Notes: generated by a model not told the origin, from the sequence alone. Shown: positions 10,101-20,394, numbered from the stretch's first letter. The stretch is 64,000 nucleotides of DNA from Sweltsa coloradensis (GCA_024449915.1 JAMZAV010000070.1:642001-706000), one strand, 5' to 3'. Translations and numbers: made by a program.

Positions 10101-12041
10101 CTTCTTCTACTCCAAGATATTTATAAGTTGATTCTTGACCAATGTCCTCAATAGTGGTATGCTCGTCAAGTTGGATGTTTTCACTTGAGACAATCTTCCC
10201 TCTTTTGAATGTCGCTTTCTTGCACTTCTCGATTCCAAATTCCATACAAATGTCGTCACTGAAAGTTTTGACGATATTTAGTAAGATACTAAGTTCTTCG
10301 TCATTTTTTGCGAATAATTTCAAATCGTCCATGTACAGAAGATGCGAGACTTTATCTTCATTTGGCAATAATACATACCCCAAACCTGCGTCATTGAGGC
10401 ATTTTGTCAAAGGGAACAAGCTAATGCAGAATAGAAGTGGCGATAACGAATCTCCCTGAAATATTCCTCGTTGTATGTGAACATTACTTGATACGATTTC
10501 TTCGGTCTCCGTTCTTATTTTCATACTTGTATTCCAATGTAGCATCATAATTTTGCAGAAGTTGACAATAATTGGGCTGACCTTATACATTTCCAATACT
10601 TTTAATATCCAACTATGTGGCACACTATCAAATGCTTTCTTGTAATCAATCCAACCTACGCTAAGATTCTTCTGCCTCTGTTTACAATTTTCCATTATAG
10701 CTTTACTCAACAGAAGATGATCCTTACAGCCATACGTATTTCTACAACAACATTTTTGCTCTAATGGCATTACATTTTTTGTAGCTAAAAATACTTGCAT
10801 TTGTTCAGTTATAATTGAAGTTAAGATTTTATACATTGTAGGTAAACATGTGATAGGTCCACACCTATCACCCCCTACCTATAGTTTGTGGTTGAGCACC
10901 ACAAATAGCCCTAAGTAGAATATTTAAAAATACTTCAGCATGCGTGAGCATGTGCGCGTGTTTAATTAATTAATAATAAATAATATTAGAATGCCTGCAC
11001 TACACTTTTGGAGCTTGCTTTGTAGGTGGTGGCCTTCATAAAAAATGTAATTAAACTAACATAATCCGTGCTTAATTATTACAGGCAGAAATGGTTTTGT
11101 CAAAATTCCTCGCGGCGGCTCTTACAAATTGATTACACCATTTATGGGACATTGGAATAATGGAATCGCCGAGTGCCAAAATTATGGCAGCAATCTTGTA
11201 ATTTTTGAAACCGAGGAGGAGATGAACGAAGTTGCAAAGTACATTCTACAGCCCCTGATGGACACGACCGAAAATATATTTTACGGTGCCCAAAAAAAAA
11301 ACAGCAACGGGATATTTGTGACGACATTTGGTGAGCAATCTATTTTAAAAACATATTTTGAGTTGGTATAGCCGCCTTAGAGTATACACATCACTTTCAC
11401 CTGATACGACCAATAACTTGATGACTAAGTTAATCATTAGATTAGTCAGTCCGTTTATTGTTGTTGAGTGGAAAGTCCAAAATGTAGACTCAACTCCTTG
11501 CATTCGCATCATCGACTGAATTAAAAAATCTTATAAAAATACTAAGTAGTGATTGGAGGTGGCGGGTATCAAACCTGTGGCCTCCCGAATCAGAGTTTCA
11601 AGCAGAACGCGTGACTTCCATGTGTAGGTATTATCTTTGCGGGTGAAATACACAAGGTTCTATAACAATCTCCTATCAACGTTAGTGGTCAAGTTTTAAA
11701 TGTTATCAAAGGTTCTATACAGATAGATGACTAAAGAAAGACTCCAATACTAGTCATATCATTAACATAGCAACTCATACATTACATGTTGATCGTCATA
11801 ACATTATAACAATAAGCACAAGGACAGGAAGAGGCTAACTATAATATACTAACTTGCTCACGTTCTGTTCCTAGGGCAACCATTCCCCGACTCTGTAGTG
11901 AAATGGGCATATCCTGAACCTAGCAACCTTGCTGGTGAAAATTGTGTTTTACTGAAATTGCCTAGTTTGATGGCTATGGATATACCTTGTGTGGGCGCTG
12001 GCGCCCAACTACTGTGCGAACTCCCGCCTGGCAAGGAGTGA
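7149..12041 (+). CDS. Secreted sushi-like / C-type lectin-like protein (gene 1, four exons)
   Basis: Exons: 7149-7205, 7705-7981, 11085-11330, 11875-12041. Every junction is GT-AG and phases match (0, 1, 1), giving 248 residues. Residues 1-24 form a signal peptide (MRCNVFWSGVGC..LIYLIQ). Residues 34-95 hold four cysteines (C34, C46, C57, C89) and end CQSSGQW, like the end of a CCP/sushi domain. A short Thr-rich linker follows. Residues 125-242 form a C-type lectin-like domain with C142, C217, C232 and C241 in the expected order and a PEPSN..GENC segment. The calcium motif is EPS rather than EPN, and the usual WND is reduced to an isolated D before C232, so calcium and sugar binding may be weak or lost. 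Intron 2 carries a Helitron-like element and an antisense R2-like retrotransposon. A role in immune recognition or adhesion is only inferred. AATAAA lies at 12570. Confidence 0.82.
8014..8606 (-). mobile_element. Helitron-like element, family D, complete
   Basis: The minus-strand 5' end is TTGGATGAGCGAAGCG at 8606. The 3' end reads GCTCATCCATCAACGCGG, then the loop, then GCGTTTTCCTAG at 8014. The stem AACGC/GCGTT and the inverted GCTCATCCA just before it give asymmetric terminal inverted repeats. The flanks are A at the 5' side and T at the 3' side, without a target duplication. It lies in intron 2 of the lectin gene. An internal piece (8220-8325) matches 4690-4790 in reverse. Confidence 0.75.
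8607..10968 (-). mobile_element. R2-like retrotransposon body, 5'-truncated
   Basis: The element contains the reverse transcriptase frame plus about 175 bp of 3' untranslated DNA down to the neighbouring Helitron-like element at 8606. The 5' boundary is not sharp; it lies between about 10900 and 10968. No upstream zinc-finger N-terminus typical of R2-type proteins is present. Confidence 0.7.
8785..10836 (-). CDS. Non-LTR retrotransposon reverse transcriptase with REL endonuclease (R2/NeSL/Hero-like)
   Basis: 683 codons from the first ATG; the frame stays open upstream to a stop at 10971 and reads GPITCLPT directly before this Met, which belongs to the RT domain, so the element is 5'-truncated and the ATG is probably not the true start. 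RT motif A is WIDYKKAFDS (62-71), motif B RGIFQGDSLSPLLF (123-136) and motif C YMDD (168-171). A CX2CX8HX4C knuckle spans 497-514. A PD..D restriction-like endonuclease follows (PD 582-583, D598), with a basic stretch after it. This order, RT-CCHC-REL, is that of the R2-type lineage, which cuts target DNA and primes reverse transcription there. It ends at TGA 8785 with a short 3' region to about 8610. It lies antisense in a lectin intron, away from rDNA. The frame is intact, so the insertion is relatively young. Confidence 0.9.
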   Translation of the reverse strand: MYKILTSIITEQMQVFLATKNVMPLEQKCCCRNTYGCKDHLLLSKAIMENCKQRQKNLSVGWIDYKKAFDSVPHSWILKVLEMYKVSPIIVNFCKIMMLHWNTSMKIRTETEEIVSSNVHIQRGIFQGDSLSPLLFCISLFPLTKCLNDAGLGYVLLPNEDKVSHLLYMDDLKLFAKNDEELSILLNIVKTFSDDICMEFGIEKCKKATFKRGKIVSSENIQLDEHTTIEDIGQESTYKYLGVEEGNGVQHTLMKDKLSKEYKRRLRLILESELNGRNKTIAIGQFAVPVLSYSFGILDWSIEELKRLDRKTRKLLTINGMHHPRADVERLYIARKNGGRGITQLEGSYKTAMIGLSLYIEGKGDDKFIRMVQEHESSKAMRKSIIKLGNKFQSGMELTDINQINGSITNKVKVIKKKIKNIIQEDLISCWKSKPLHGQYITRMEQPHIDQDQTNKWLGRSNLKGETESLIVAAQDQALRTKSYEKRILKLEVDDKCRLCKLYEESVEHIISGCPVLAKTEYIDRHDKVGAYLHWNICRSYNIETSDKWYMHKPEQVVDNGNVTILWNEQIITDRKVLHNKPDIVVKNKETQKCLIIDVAIPSDRNIVLKEAEKRTRYRDLQIEIQRMWNVSCKVVPIIIGACGTIGRSFEENLQHISGNHWTPELQKASLLGTAHILRKVLA
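11480..11640 (-). repeat. SINE family 2 copy (tRNA-like)
   Basis: On the minus strand a tRNA-like head contains CTCTGATTCGGGAGGCCACA followed by GGTTTGATACCCGCCACC, then a tail with TTCAGTCGATGATGCGAATG. The arrangement matches the copies at 42030-42190 and 59275-59430. It sits in intron 3 of the lectin gene. Confidence 0.5.
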
Positions 12042-12569
12042 ACACCAACTCAAGCCACCCTCTACGCAGATGCCGAACACTATACCATTGTGTTCTCTGT
12101 ATACTCACAATCACTGTGTTTAACTTCTGCAATAGAATACCACATTGCTACTGCACGAAAAGATTTTTTAATTTTAGCCTCATTTTCAGTTATTACAAAT
12201 TTGCTTCCAGTAAGCACGCTTAGTTGCAAACAGCACGCTTCATCAGAGTTCATCACCACTTTGTGAGCCTCCACATACCGACAAATAATTTCCAAAAAAT
12301 TGGTCGATATATCACTGCTTGTTTTAAAAGTTACTTTAATAGAACAGGTAGGCCTAAATATTATTAATTCTTGATTTATTCATCCATATAGCTGTTGTTG
12401 TTTTTTGTATGATGTTTGTATTCATACTATAACTACAGTTTTTTTGTTTATCTTAAAAAAGGGCGAACGGCTAAAAAAATAAAGTATATAAAGCATGAAA
12501 AGGTTGGGTATACAGAAGTACTTATAAATTTTAATATTACATTTAGCACCATGTATTACTGAAGTATTA

Positions 12570-12575
12570 AATAAA
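12570..12575 (+). terminator. Candidate poly(A) signal of lectin gene 1
   Basis: AATAAA lies about 530 bases after the TGA at 12041 in AT-rich DNA. It is the first clear hexamer downstream, but the motif is common in such sequence. Confidence 0.4.
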
Positions 12576-13300
12576 GCATCTAATGTTGAATTAACATGGC
12601 TTTTATTTTAAACGTATGGCAAATATGTACCAGTGTTTTAATTATATAGGTGTTTCTTTTGTTATTCGTGTGTTTACATAACGTATATTTGACAACAAAA
12701 GTCATAAACGGGTGTTGCAGCTCCCATATATTGATGTTATTTTTGTTAAAACGCACTCAGACTCATGATCAAAGTTGTTTAGAAGCCTGTCAAGAAACTG
12801 CCACCCTAGCTTCTACCTCTTAGGCCTATAAGGGTGGTTCTGGCTAGGACGTTCATGTCGTAGTATGTCACGGACTTAACTCCAGCAATCCCGACTGAAG
12901 CCATTGCATTCTAGGGTTTGAATCAATGAATTTTCCTTCAATAGTTCCGTTTAGACGGCCAAATGAATTTGTCCAAGGCCTTGATCAAAGAGTTTGATTT
13001 AACTTCGTGAAAGGTTTGATGAAACCAGTCAATCAGGAGTCTTTTCGTAATGACGTCACTGGCCCAATGGTCAGTGCTGCATCAAAGAAGATACCGCTGG
13101 GAATTGTTTACACTTGACAGCTGTTTTTAGGTTAGGTTAAGTTTGGTTGTTGTGTTTTCCACTTTTCCGAAGAAAAGCTTATCATAGAAGACAGAAGTAT
13201 AAAGGATAATGACTGCTCATTCAAACTCACCTCTCCCACAGTGGAAAGTAAAGAAAGTCAAGATTTATTCGTATTGATGATTGACACATGGATTGACACT
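12576..13300. other. Intergenic, no gene seen
   Basis: No protein-like frame or recognised repeat was found between the lectin 3' end and the 5S-like element. Confidence 0.5.
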
Positions 13301-13309
13301 GGTGCTTCA

Positions 13310-13890
13310 AATGTTTCTTTAAGCACAACCTTCTAGATATTTGTCACGGGTGGCTCAAGGCCTTCTTGACCTCAGCCAGAGCGGAGATCAAGAAGACCTT
13401 GGGGTGGCTAGGATTACCTTTTGGTAACCTTGACAAATATCCATGCATAAACAGCCAGATCCAGCGGTTTAGCCGAGGTAGTTTAACCGGTTCCCACTAG
13501 AACACCGAAGTTCAGCAAACTCGGTCGTGGTCCGGGGTAGAGTGGGTGACCGCTCTGCCCTGAAACTCACGATTATCACTGGTTAAAGCAGATGAAGGGT
13601 TCGAGAGCTAGTGTAACGGCTTCGTTCTCCTCGACGTCTGCTCGGTTTAGTGGAGGAACCTATATGACTGCCAAGGTAACTCCGTTGTTTCGGATGGGAC
13701 CTTAAGCCGTTGGTCCTCTTGGTACTTTTCGAAAGGAGTAGGCTACGTGCCGGTACCAGGTTTCACTTCCTCCCTTCTATTCATACTTCATCTTCATCTA
13801 TCACCACTCATCGTATCGAATAACCAAAGTGCATTAATATGAGAAGTTAAGCAATATCCAATCAATCAATCAATCAATCAATAAACAAAA
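13310..13890 (+). repeat. 5S-rRNA-like short element with CAAT tail
   Basis: Around 13495-13560 the sequence reads CACCGAAGTTCAGCAAACTC and, further on, GAGTGGGTGACCGC, close to the internal control regions of eukaryotic 5S rRNA (CACCGAAGTTAAGCAAC and GGATGGGTGACCGC). A strong hairpin lies at 13358-13415 (CTTCTTGACCTC against GAGATCAAGAAG). The element ends with CAATCAATCAATCAATCA at 13860-13882. This layout fits a 5S-derived SINE (SINE3 type) rather than a working 5S gene: the flanks do not form the terminal stem and similarity is limited to the promoter blocks. Confidence 0.45.
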
Positions 13891-14852
13891 TTTCAATATT
13901 AAGCACGTAGGCCTAACCTACATTGGTTTGAAAAGTAAAATAAAAATCATAAATAAGGAACTAACTTTATATTTATAGTGATAGTGGTAGCTATAGACGT
14001 AGACGTGAGATGTGGATTTTATCACGGGAATTCAATGGCTTTATGGGGGGGAGGGGGAGGGGGGTTGCAAAACCCAAGCTGACTGTATTCTAGCTAATAA
14101 GATAATAAAATTTATTCGCCAGTTGACCTGTACATGAACATGATACAAATATTGATATGCTAGGATTCTCTCCCTGCAGCTTGAGATTTGAAGTACCTTG
14201 TCTCCTCATTGCCACGAGTAGCATCTAGGAGGCAGTGGTGTCACCCATCCAATTCTGTGTTAGTGTCCCGAGTGCTAAAAATTAATTTTAATAAAACTTA
14301 ATTTTATATCGAGAAAAGGTTTTACTACAAAAATAGCGTGGTTTCCCCCCTCCAATTTCTCATAACTTATTTAAAGATGCATCATACCTTTGAACACTAA
14401 AACTAATACAATATACACAAGCTGTAGCGTTATTGGGTTGAACTTCCTAGCTATTTGACCTCCCACGTAAAATCAGTTGGAAGTTAATAAATATTGAATG
14501 AGTCAATTACATGCCAATGTACTGGACAACTGCCGTTAAAAATTTGTACGGATATTATGAATGATTAACGGAGAAATCCTAAATTGAACATACTAAACTA
14601 ACACAAATTATTTATTTTAAAGGTCATGTTGACATAAACAACAATCAAAGTGTTTACTAATCAGTCCGCTTGTTTTGGTCGACAGGATTTAAAAAATAAA
14701 CAAATGGTGTCGAAATGACTTTTTACTCTTTTTATGTCAGCCGTATTTAGGCTTTTGAGGCCAAAATTTGTAGTTTCTATTATAAAGTCAGATTAATTTA
14801 ACACGTTACACATTTTTTACAAATTAAGGAGTGAATATTTATTATTGTCGAG

Positions 14853-16998
14853 ATGGCTGCTACTCGAAACCAAGTCCTCAGCTGCGCTGTTAACGCTATC
14901 CACTCGATGAAGGAGTCAAAAGGCAGCAGTTTACTAAAAATCCAGAACTACATGAAGAAATACCCCGATACGAAAGCTTCCACTAAAGTTTCAGCTGTGA
15001 CCCTGGTCAAGGCCTTGGACTATGCCGTTGACCACGATGTGTTAAGTCGCTCTGGAGGGCGGTACTCGGTGAGTCTTAAGAAAATGATAATTTAAAATAT
15101 TTGTACGGTTTGACCAACGAATGTAGCCATCCTAGTAGGGCCGGGGTAGGCCTATACCTGCCTATACCCATCTGAGCCCAAGTAGAATTTAAAGAGGCTA
15201 CAATTGCCCGACAACAGCTTTCCGTTACCGTGACAGTTATTTTGTGCACAAGTTATTTGTGTGTGTGAATCCAGATGCTAAGATGCTAAAAAAGTGTGGC
15301 TCGTTGGTCTTGTGGTTAGCGTATCTCTTCCAATGCAGAAGGTTCAGGGTTCGATTCCCGTCAAAGTCAGAAGTTTTTTAACTTCTGATTTGGACTTAAG
15401 TCCATCAGTTCTTGTCTTAGGAGTTTGTAAACGGTGACTTTGGAGCCGTCCTAGCAACGAGGCACATAATAAATTCAAAGTTGTTCTGAATCAGCCTTGT
15501 TGATTCTGGCGTTGATCCGCGGGTGTTCGCACTGTCCATACCACTGATTGCTATATTTCATATTAAAAATATCGATCTTTGGTTGGTTATCGCTCACTCG
15601 TCGATTGCGTCGGGGCCTACAGGGTTGGCTTGGTCGCTTTGATTTACTGTCTCCCACTGAGAATCAGGAATATAACTGAGTTGGTAGACTCTAAATACAA
15701 TTTATTTTTATTTGTTTATTCATAGGTTAGCCGACATGCTGTTACTGTTGCCGGGCTGTAACAAAATTTAGCAATGCTCATAAAAATATTATTTCTCTAT
15801 AAATAGTAAATTTAACTCTAGGCCTACCTTTGTGTTCTAATTGTTATGTAGACCCATAAAATTGTATTTAATTTTATAATTTCAAAGCATAATATAAATG
15901 GTCTAGCATTATAAATTCAGTTTACTATATCACAGACGGCGCAATATGGCCTACCCGGTTGAAGCGCCGCAGTTTCCCATGGCATCATAGTTCGAAGGTT
16001 CCTGTGAGGGTTAGGCCTGTGCCTGAAACGCCAGTGGCGCATAACGACCTAACGGTTGACGCGCCCTTAGCAAAATCGAGACAAACAACCGCCTGGTGAT
16101 GCGAGAGTGTTTTATAGCACCGCTGACAGCTGACATCTGACAGCTTACATCTGACAGCTGACCGCTGACACCGTCAATATTATTGTAGAATGTAGAGAGA
16201 TATGAATCGATGTTATCAATCCTAGCTTGTTCCCTTAGTAAGTGCCCGGGGTAGAATTAGCCCAGAGCATGGCTCTGCTAATCGGTAAAGGCGAGGAAAG
16301 AGACAAAGTCTATCTCTCTAGCATCAGCTAGTAAGTAGGGTAGTCTTACTCCCCGACCCAAAACTAGAAGCGAGCTCTGGCTGTCGTCGTGAGGAACCTC
16401 GCCCCCTTCCCTTGACGAACTCCCCGACGAGTCAACGCCGAAATTTGTTCTTGGCTACTTTTAGTTTCTCATTTCCGATGCAATATTCTTTAGTTAGACC
16501 CAAGCTGCAAGCGGATTACAGCCGGCCGGCTCGGCTTAGTTCAGGCGTGCGTTCCTCGACGAATGGAGCACGTAGGCCTACTCTGCGAGTCGTACATTTC
16601 TATTCGTCGGGGAGGGTGAGTTTGGACTGAACCGAGCCGGCCGGCTGTAGTCCGCTAGCAGCTGCCTCTGGGGATGAAAGCTCATAACTTTGTATTTATA
16701 TTTTAAAACGCAAGTAGGTCTATTGCTGGCCGTGCAGGTTGCACGAGGCGATTTCGCCTTCCTTCCTTTCCAGGCCGCGACCGCTGCCCATTTATTCGTC
16801 ATCACCAGTTCCCACAAGATTAATAAGTAATTTTGTAATGTCTGTGAACTACTTCATGCTGTCTCTTCTTACCAGATGCACCAAACGCAGGTGGGGCAGA
16901 TCTGCGTGGGCGAGTTGAACGCGGGGCTCGTGGTTGATGTTGCTTCCAACACAGTCGGCGCAGTGTGACATAACCGGTTGAAGCGCCCTAGTTTCTCA

Positions 16999-17031
<33 letters not shown>

Positions 17032-17776
17032 TGCGGAGCATTGTCTTAGGCTTTTACGCTTTTTTGTTCACAGATTTGCAGCGGAACCCTGCAACGGAAG
17101 CTCCAGCGTTTGGAAGCCACCAACGCCAAGGACGAACTGATGGACGCATGTGGACGCCGCAAATATAGAAGACGCAGTCGTCGACGCACTATCAACCAGG
17201 CGCGTAAAGCCCGTCGCTGTGTTCACCGTCGCAGCCGTTCACGCAGGAGGTCTGGCCGTCGTAGGAGCGTCTCTCCTGGGGAGGCGGTAGATGCAGGGGG
17301 CAAGGCGTATAATCGCAAGCGCAAGGGGGTCAAGGCGCTTACACGCAAGGTCGCGAAGGGCAAGGCGCAAGGACACCAAGGACGCGAAGGGCAAGGCTCA
17401 AGGACACAAGGACGCGAAGGGCAAGGCACAAGGTCGTAATCGCAGGCAAGCGGAGCCCCAAGTACGCAGGAAGGCAAATAAGAAGGACGCGAAGCGCAGC
17501 CGGAGCCCCAGCGCAGAGAACACCGGCGACCGCAAGCGACGCTCGACCAAGTCGATCCAAGAACCACAGCCACCCAACGGCAACCACCCTGCCAACGAGC
17601 AGGCTGCGAAGGGGAGGGCACCGCGTCGTCGTCGTGTCCCCCGCGACGACTTGGAGTCGGCCAGCCACCATTCAGACATGTTCCCCAGCGACATGGAGGC
17701 GATGATGGAAGCTGCGGAGGCCAGCCACCAGTCTGACATGTCCCCACCGGTCGACGCCGAGGAGCTCGCGGAGTAG
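14853..17776 (+). CDS. Linker-histone-like / protamine-like chromatin protein (two exons, one-base frameshift)
   Basis: Exon 1 (14853-15068) encodes 72 residues of an H1/H5 winged-helix domain, with SKGSSLLKIQNYMKK and LSRSGGRYS. The donor is TCG|GTGAGT; exon 2 starts after TTCACAG at 17074 and continues in phase 0 with ICSGTLQRKLQ, completing the domain. Then come an Arg-rich block (RRKYRRRSRRR, 17150-17270) and a Lys-rich repeat KGKAQGH/KDA. As written the frame from exon 1 stops at about 17439. Dropping one C of GACACCAAGG at 17376-17377 joins it to the frame ending at 17776, with basic clusters (APRRRRVPR) and an acidic Ser/Met/Glu tail. Such proteins compact DNA, for example in sperm. 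Replication-type H1 genes lack introns and use a 3' histone stem-loop; here there is an intron and an AATAAA at 17994, and no stem-loop was seen. The gene could be a young pseudogene. Confidence 0.75.
15294..15722 (+). repeat. SINE family 1, full-length copy
   Basis: The head GGCTCGTTGGTCTTGTGGTT, then AGCG, an anticodon-like CTTCCAATGCAG arm and GGTTCAGGGTTCGATTCCCG contains A and B box promoter sequences and resembles tRNA-Gly(TCC). The body follows with AACTTCTGATTTGGACTTAA and TTGATTCTGGCGTTGATCCG, and the tail has CTGAGTTGGTAGACTCTAAA plus an AT-rich end. It lies in the intron of the H1-like gene. About ten copies or fragments occur in the window, mostly on the minus strand. Confidence 0.8.
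16240..16400 (+). repeat. Dispersed repeat shared with 58895-59010
   Basis: Both contain CAGCTAGTA, a CTCCCCGA block, GCGAGCTCTGGC, TCGTCGT and CCTTCCCTTGAC in that order. The family is not recognised. Confidence 0.45.
16508..16662. repeat. Inverted repeat around GCCGGCCGGC
   Basis: GGATTACAGCCGGCCGGCTC near 16514 pairs with GAGCCGGCCGGCTGTAGTCC near 16634. Inner segments pair too (TCCTCGACGAAT with ATTCGTCGGGGA). It is probably a small fold-back element in the H1-like intron. Confidence 0.55.
17000..17031 (+). repeat. (CGT)n microsatellite
   Basis: Ten or so CGT units lie 43 bases before the second exon of the H1-like gene, in the intron. Confidence 0.85.
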
Positions 17777-17993
17777 ACGAGCGAACAACAGGCCAAGTAC
17801 GGAAAACTATCTGTGATTTTTCGTGGCAAGCTCGAGTAAAAACAATAACATCTCATCAGTATAATAATTTAAAACCTTTATATTGTACTCATCTATCATC
17901 TCATTTCAAATCGTTAAAATTTCTCTAAAAAAATGTACTGTATAACATCTAATACTCATCATCATTGTTGTGAACGGCTGATTTAACTTCACA

Positions 17994-17999
17994 AAATAA
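17994..17999 (+). terminator. Candidate poly(A) signal of the H1-like gene
   Basis: AATAAA lies about 220 bases after the TAG at 17774-17776. It suggests polyadenylated mRNA rather than the histone stem-loop ending. Confidence 0.45.
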
Positions 18000-18479
18000 A
18001 ATCAACATGTCATCTAATAATTATTGTTTATTTATCACTTTCTGGAAGAAATGTGTGATTGATTCAAGCATTTCTTCTTGAGTTATTTACAATATGTACC
18101 ACTATTTTGAGACAATTCCAACTTCTTTTCGTTCAATGCTTCTCTTCAATATGGTCAATAGCAGTGAAACAGAGAAGAAAATGGAGCTATACAAAATATT
18201 GTTAAATTATTAAAATATAAATAGTTAACATTTTTATGTAATAAATGATCTATTCACTATTATCTGATTATGACATGATACACATTGTATTATTTCATGC
18301 CTTTTAATGCAGCCGTGGAGTCCGAATCCAGATGTGTGATTCGTTGAACAAGTAAGTTAATCTCTGCAGAAGACCTCTGGTTCAAATACCGGTACAGCAG
18401 AATTCCCTTTCAGACTGTAATACCATGGACTTTTAACTTCCTTCCTCTGCATTTTAATACAAAGCATGTATTTATTTAG
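18000..18479. other. Intergenic, no gene seen
   Basis: AT-rich DNA without a protein-like frame. Confidence 0.5.
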
Positions 18480-18689
18480 GTTCGAGCTTCAGCAACTGGG
18501 CACTACGCTAGAACTACTTTGCCAGAATGGGGTCGTGGGTTCGAATCCTGGTAGGCCCAGTAACTAAGCAACATAAGTACTTCTTTGCCAGCATGGGGCC
18601 GTGGGTTCGAATCCTGGCAGGCCCAACAACTAAGCTTTCTAAATGTTTTCCTCCTTTGTAAATCAGTTTTTTAACTGAATATGGTAGAC

Positions 18690-18722
<33 letters not shown>
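18480..18722 (+). repeat. SINE-like element with doubled B box and AAAT tail
   Basis: GTGGGTTCGAATCCTGG occurs at about 18536 and again at about 18601 within a 60-70-bp partial duplication. The tail reads CCTCCTTTGTAAATCAG, then TTTAACTGAATATGGTAGAC and eight AAAT units. The tail motif (AATCAG..AACTGA..GTAGAC) is also the core of the family 1 tail and of the fragment at 28370-28425. Confidence 0.6.
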
Positions 18723-19552
18723 ACTAAGCAACATTAGTAGGCTACTTCTGTGTCAGTATGGGGTATGGGTCGTGGGGGATTTGACCACCCCACTTTACAA
18801 GCTTACACCCCCAATACACAACACATTACACATTACACAACTGTTCATCTTTATAATTTGTCTAAGACGCGTATTTACCCCTCGGCCCCTCGATTTTCTA
18901 GGCCTAGTGAGCAACAGGGGTGGAACGATGTAACTTTTAAACGCCCGTGACTCTTACTCGGCCTCCCGTGGGCAGAAGCAGGAAAATCAAATCAAATAAA
19001 TTCGTTTTTTCTCCTCGAACAGATAAGTACGTAAATTCTTATTTCTCTTACATAGCCCTTCTTCCATTAAACACAAGAGATATGTCGTTGCGACTCCTCA
19101 TAGTCTAAATTTCTGTAGATGTTTATACTTTTCTTGTAACTAAACGGGGCCAAAATTTGAAAATCAAATCACCTGTGATGAAGATATTATGAAACAGCTT
19201 TCTGAGTAAGCACCCAAAAAATTGTCTTGAATGATGGAAAAATTTAGACGAAGTTTGAAAAAATGAACGCACGTTTTTCGGCTAGAATCGTCGCATTCTC
19301 GTTATAATTTGATTGTCATGTCAAACTCCGTTGAGTGGTACATAATCCTTTTTGTTATTTTCTTAAAAAATTAAACATTTAACAAATTTTAAAACTATTC
19401 TCTCGTTAATGCATAAATAACTGAAAATAAAACACACAATTCAAGTACATTTTCTTATGCGTAAAATTGTACTTCAAAAATATTTTGGGGTATTAAAATG
19501 AATGTATTGTATTAGTTTTAATATTGTTTTATATCGGTGTTTAAACGTTTAA

Positions 19553-19985
19553 TCTTTAAATAAATAAATAAATAAATTGTATTTAGAGTCTACCCACTCA
19601 GTTATATAAACTGATTTTCAGTGGGGGACTTTAAATCAAAGCGACTAAGCCAACCCTGTAGGCCCCGACGCAATCGGCGAGTGAGCGATAACCAACCAAA
19701 GAACGATTTTTTTAATATGAAATAAGCAATCAGTGGTATGGACAGTGCGAACACCCGCGGATCAACGCCAGAATCAACAAGGTCGATTCAGAACAACTCT
19801 GAATTTATTATGTGCTTCGTTGCTAGGACGGCTCCAAAGTCACCGTTTACAAACTCCTAAGACAAGAACTGATGGACATAAGTCCAAATCAGAAGTTAAA
19901 AAACTTCTGACTTTGGCGGGAATCGAACCCTGGACCTTCTGCATTGGAAGCAGGTACGCTAACAACAAGACCAACGAGCCACACA
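19553..19985 (-). repeat. SINE family 1, near full-length copy
   Basis: On the minus strand it runs from the tRNA-like head (GTGTGGCTCGTTGGTCTTGT) through the same body to the tail and an AAAT run at 19553-19575. Frames across it are not genes. Confidence 0.8.
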
Positions 19986-20394
19986 ACAAGACCAACGAGT
20001 CAATCAAATTCACAGAGCACAGAGCACTCCTTCCCTCCCCTGGCTGAACCTGTCCTGGGAACGAAGTTTTCAAATTGACGTTTTGATCAAAACGTTCACT
20101 TTTGATAACGTTCACGTTTTGAGGTATGAATGAAATGCAAGTTTCGAATTTCTCCACCGACGTTGTGAGATAAATTTGCTATGCTGTTTAAATTATCCCA
20201 CCGTAAAAAACAATATTTTGAATTTCCAAAAATCACCAACCATTTTTTAAAGAAATCCAAAACAATTTTTTGTCTCTGACGAACTGACGCGCCATTTTGA
20301 GGCCGTAGCCTTGGACGCGGCCCTCTGACGTCATTGGAAAGGCTAAACTCAAACATTGTTTGATCCCACGGGCTATTTTCCCATGGGTGGAAAA

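Noticed and set aside
16876..16970. Possible extra exon of the H1-like gene after CTTACCAG
   Set aside because: It stops in frame and is not needed: exon 1 joins the exon at 17074 in the correct phase and completes the winged helix.
17223..17856. Long minus-strand frames opposite the H1-like exon
   Set aside because: They are shadows of the GC-rich coding strand.
19733..20047. 104-codon frame, and similar ones at 51833 and 61664
   Set aside because: All lie in SINE family 1 copies and repeat the same translation of the element.
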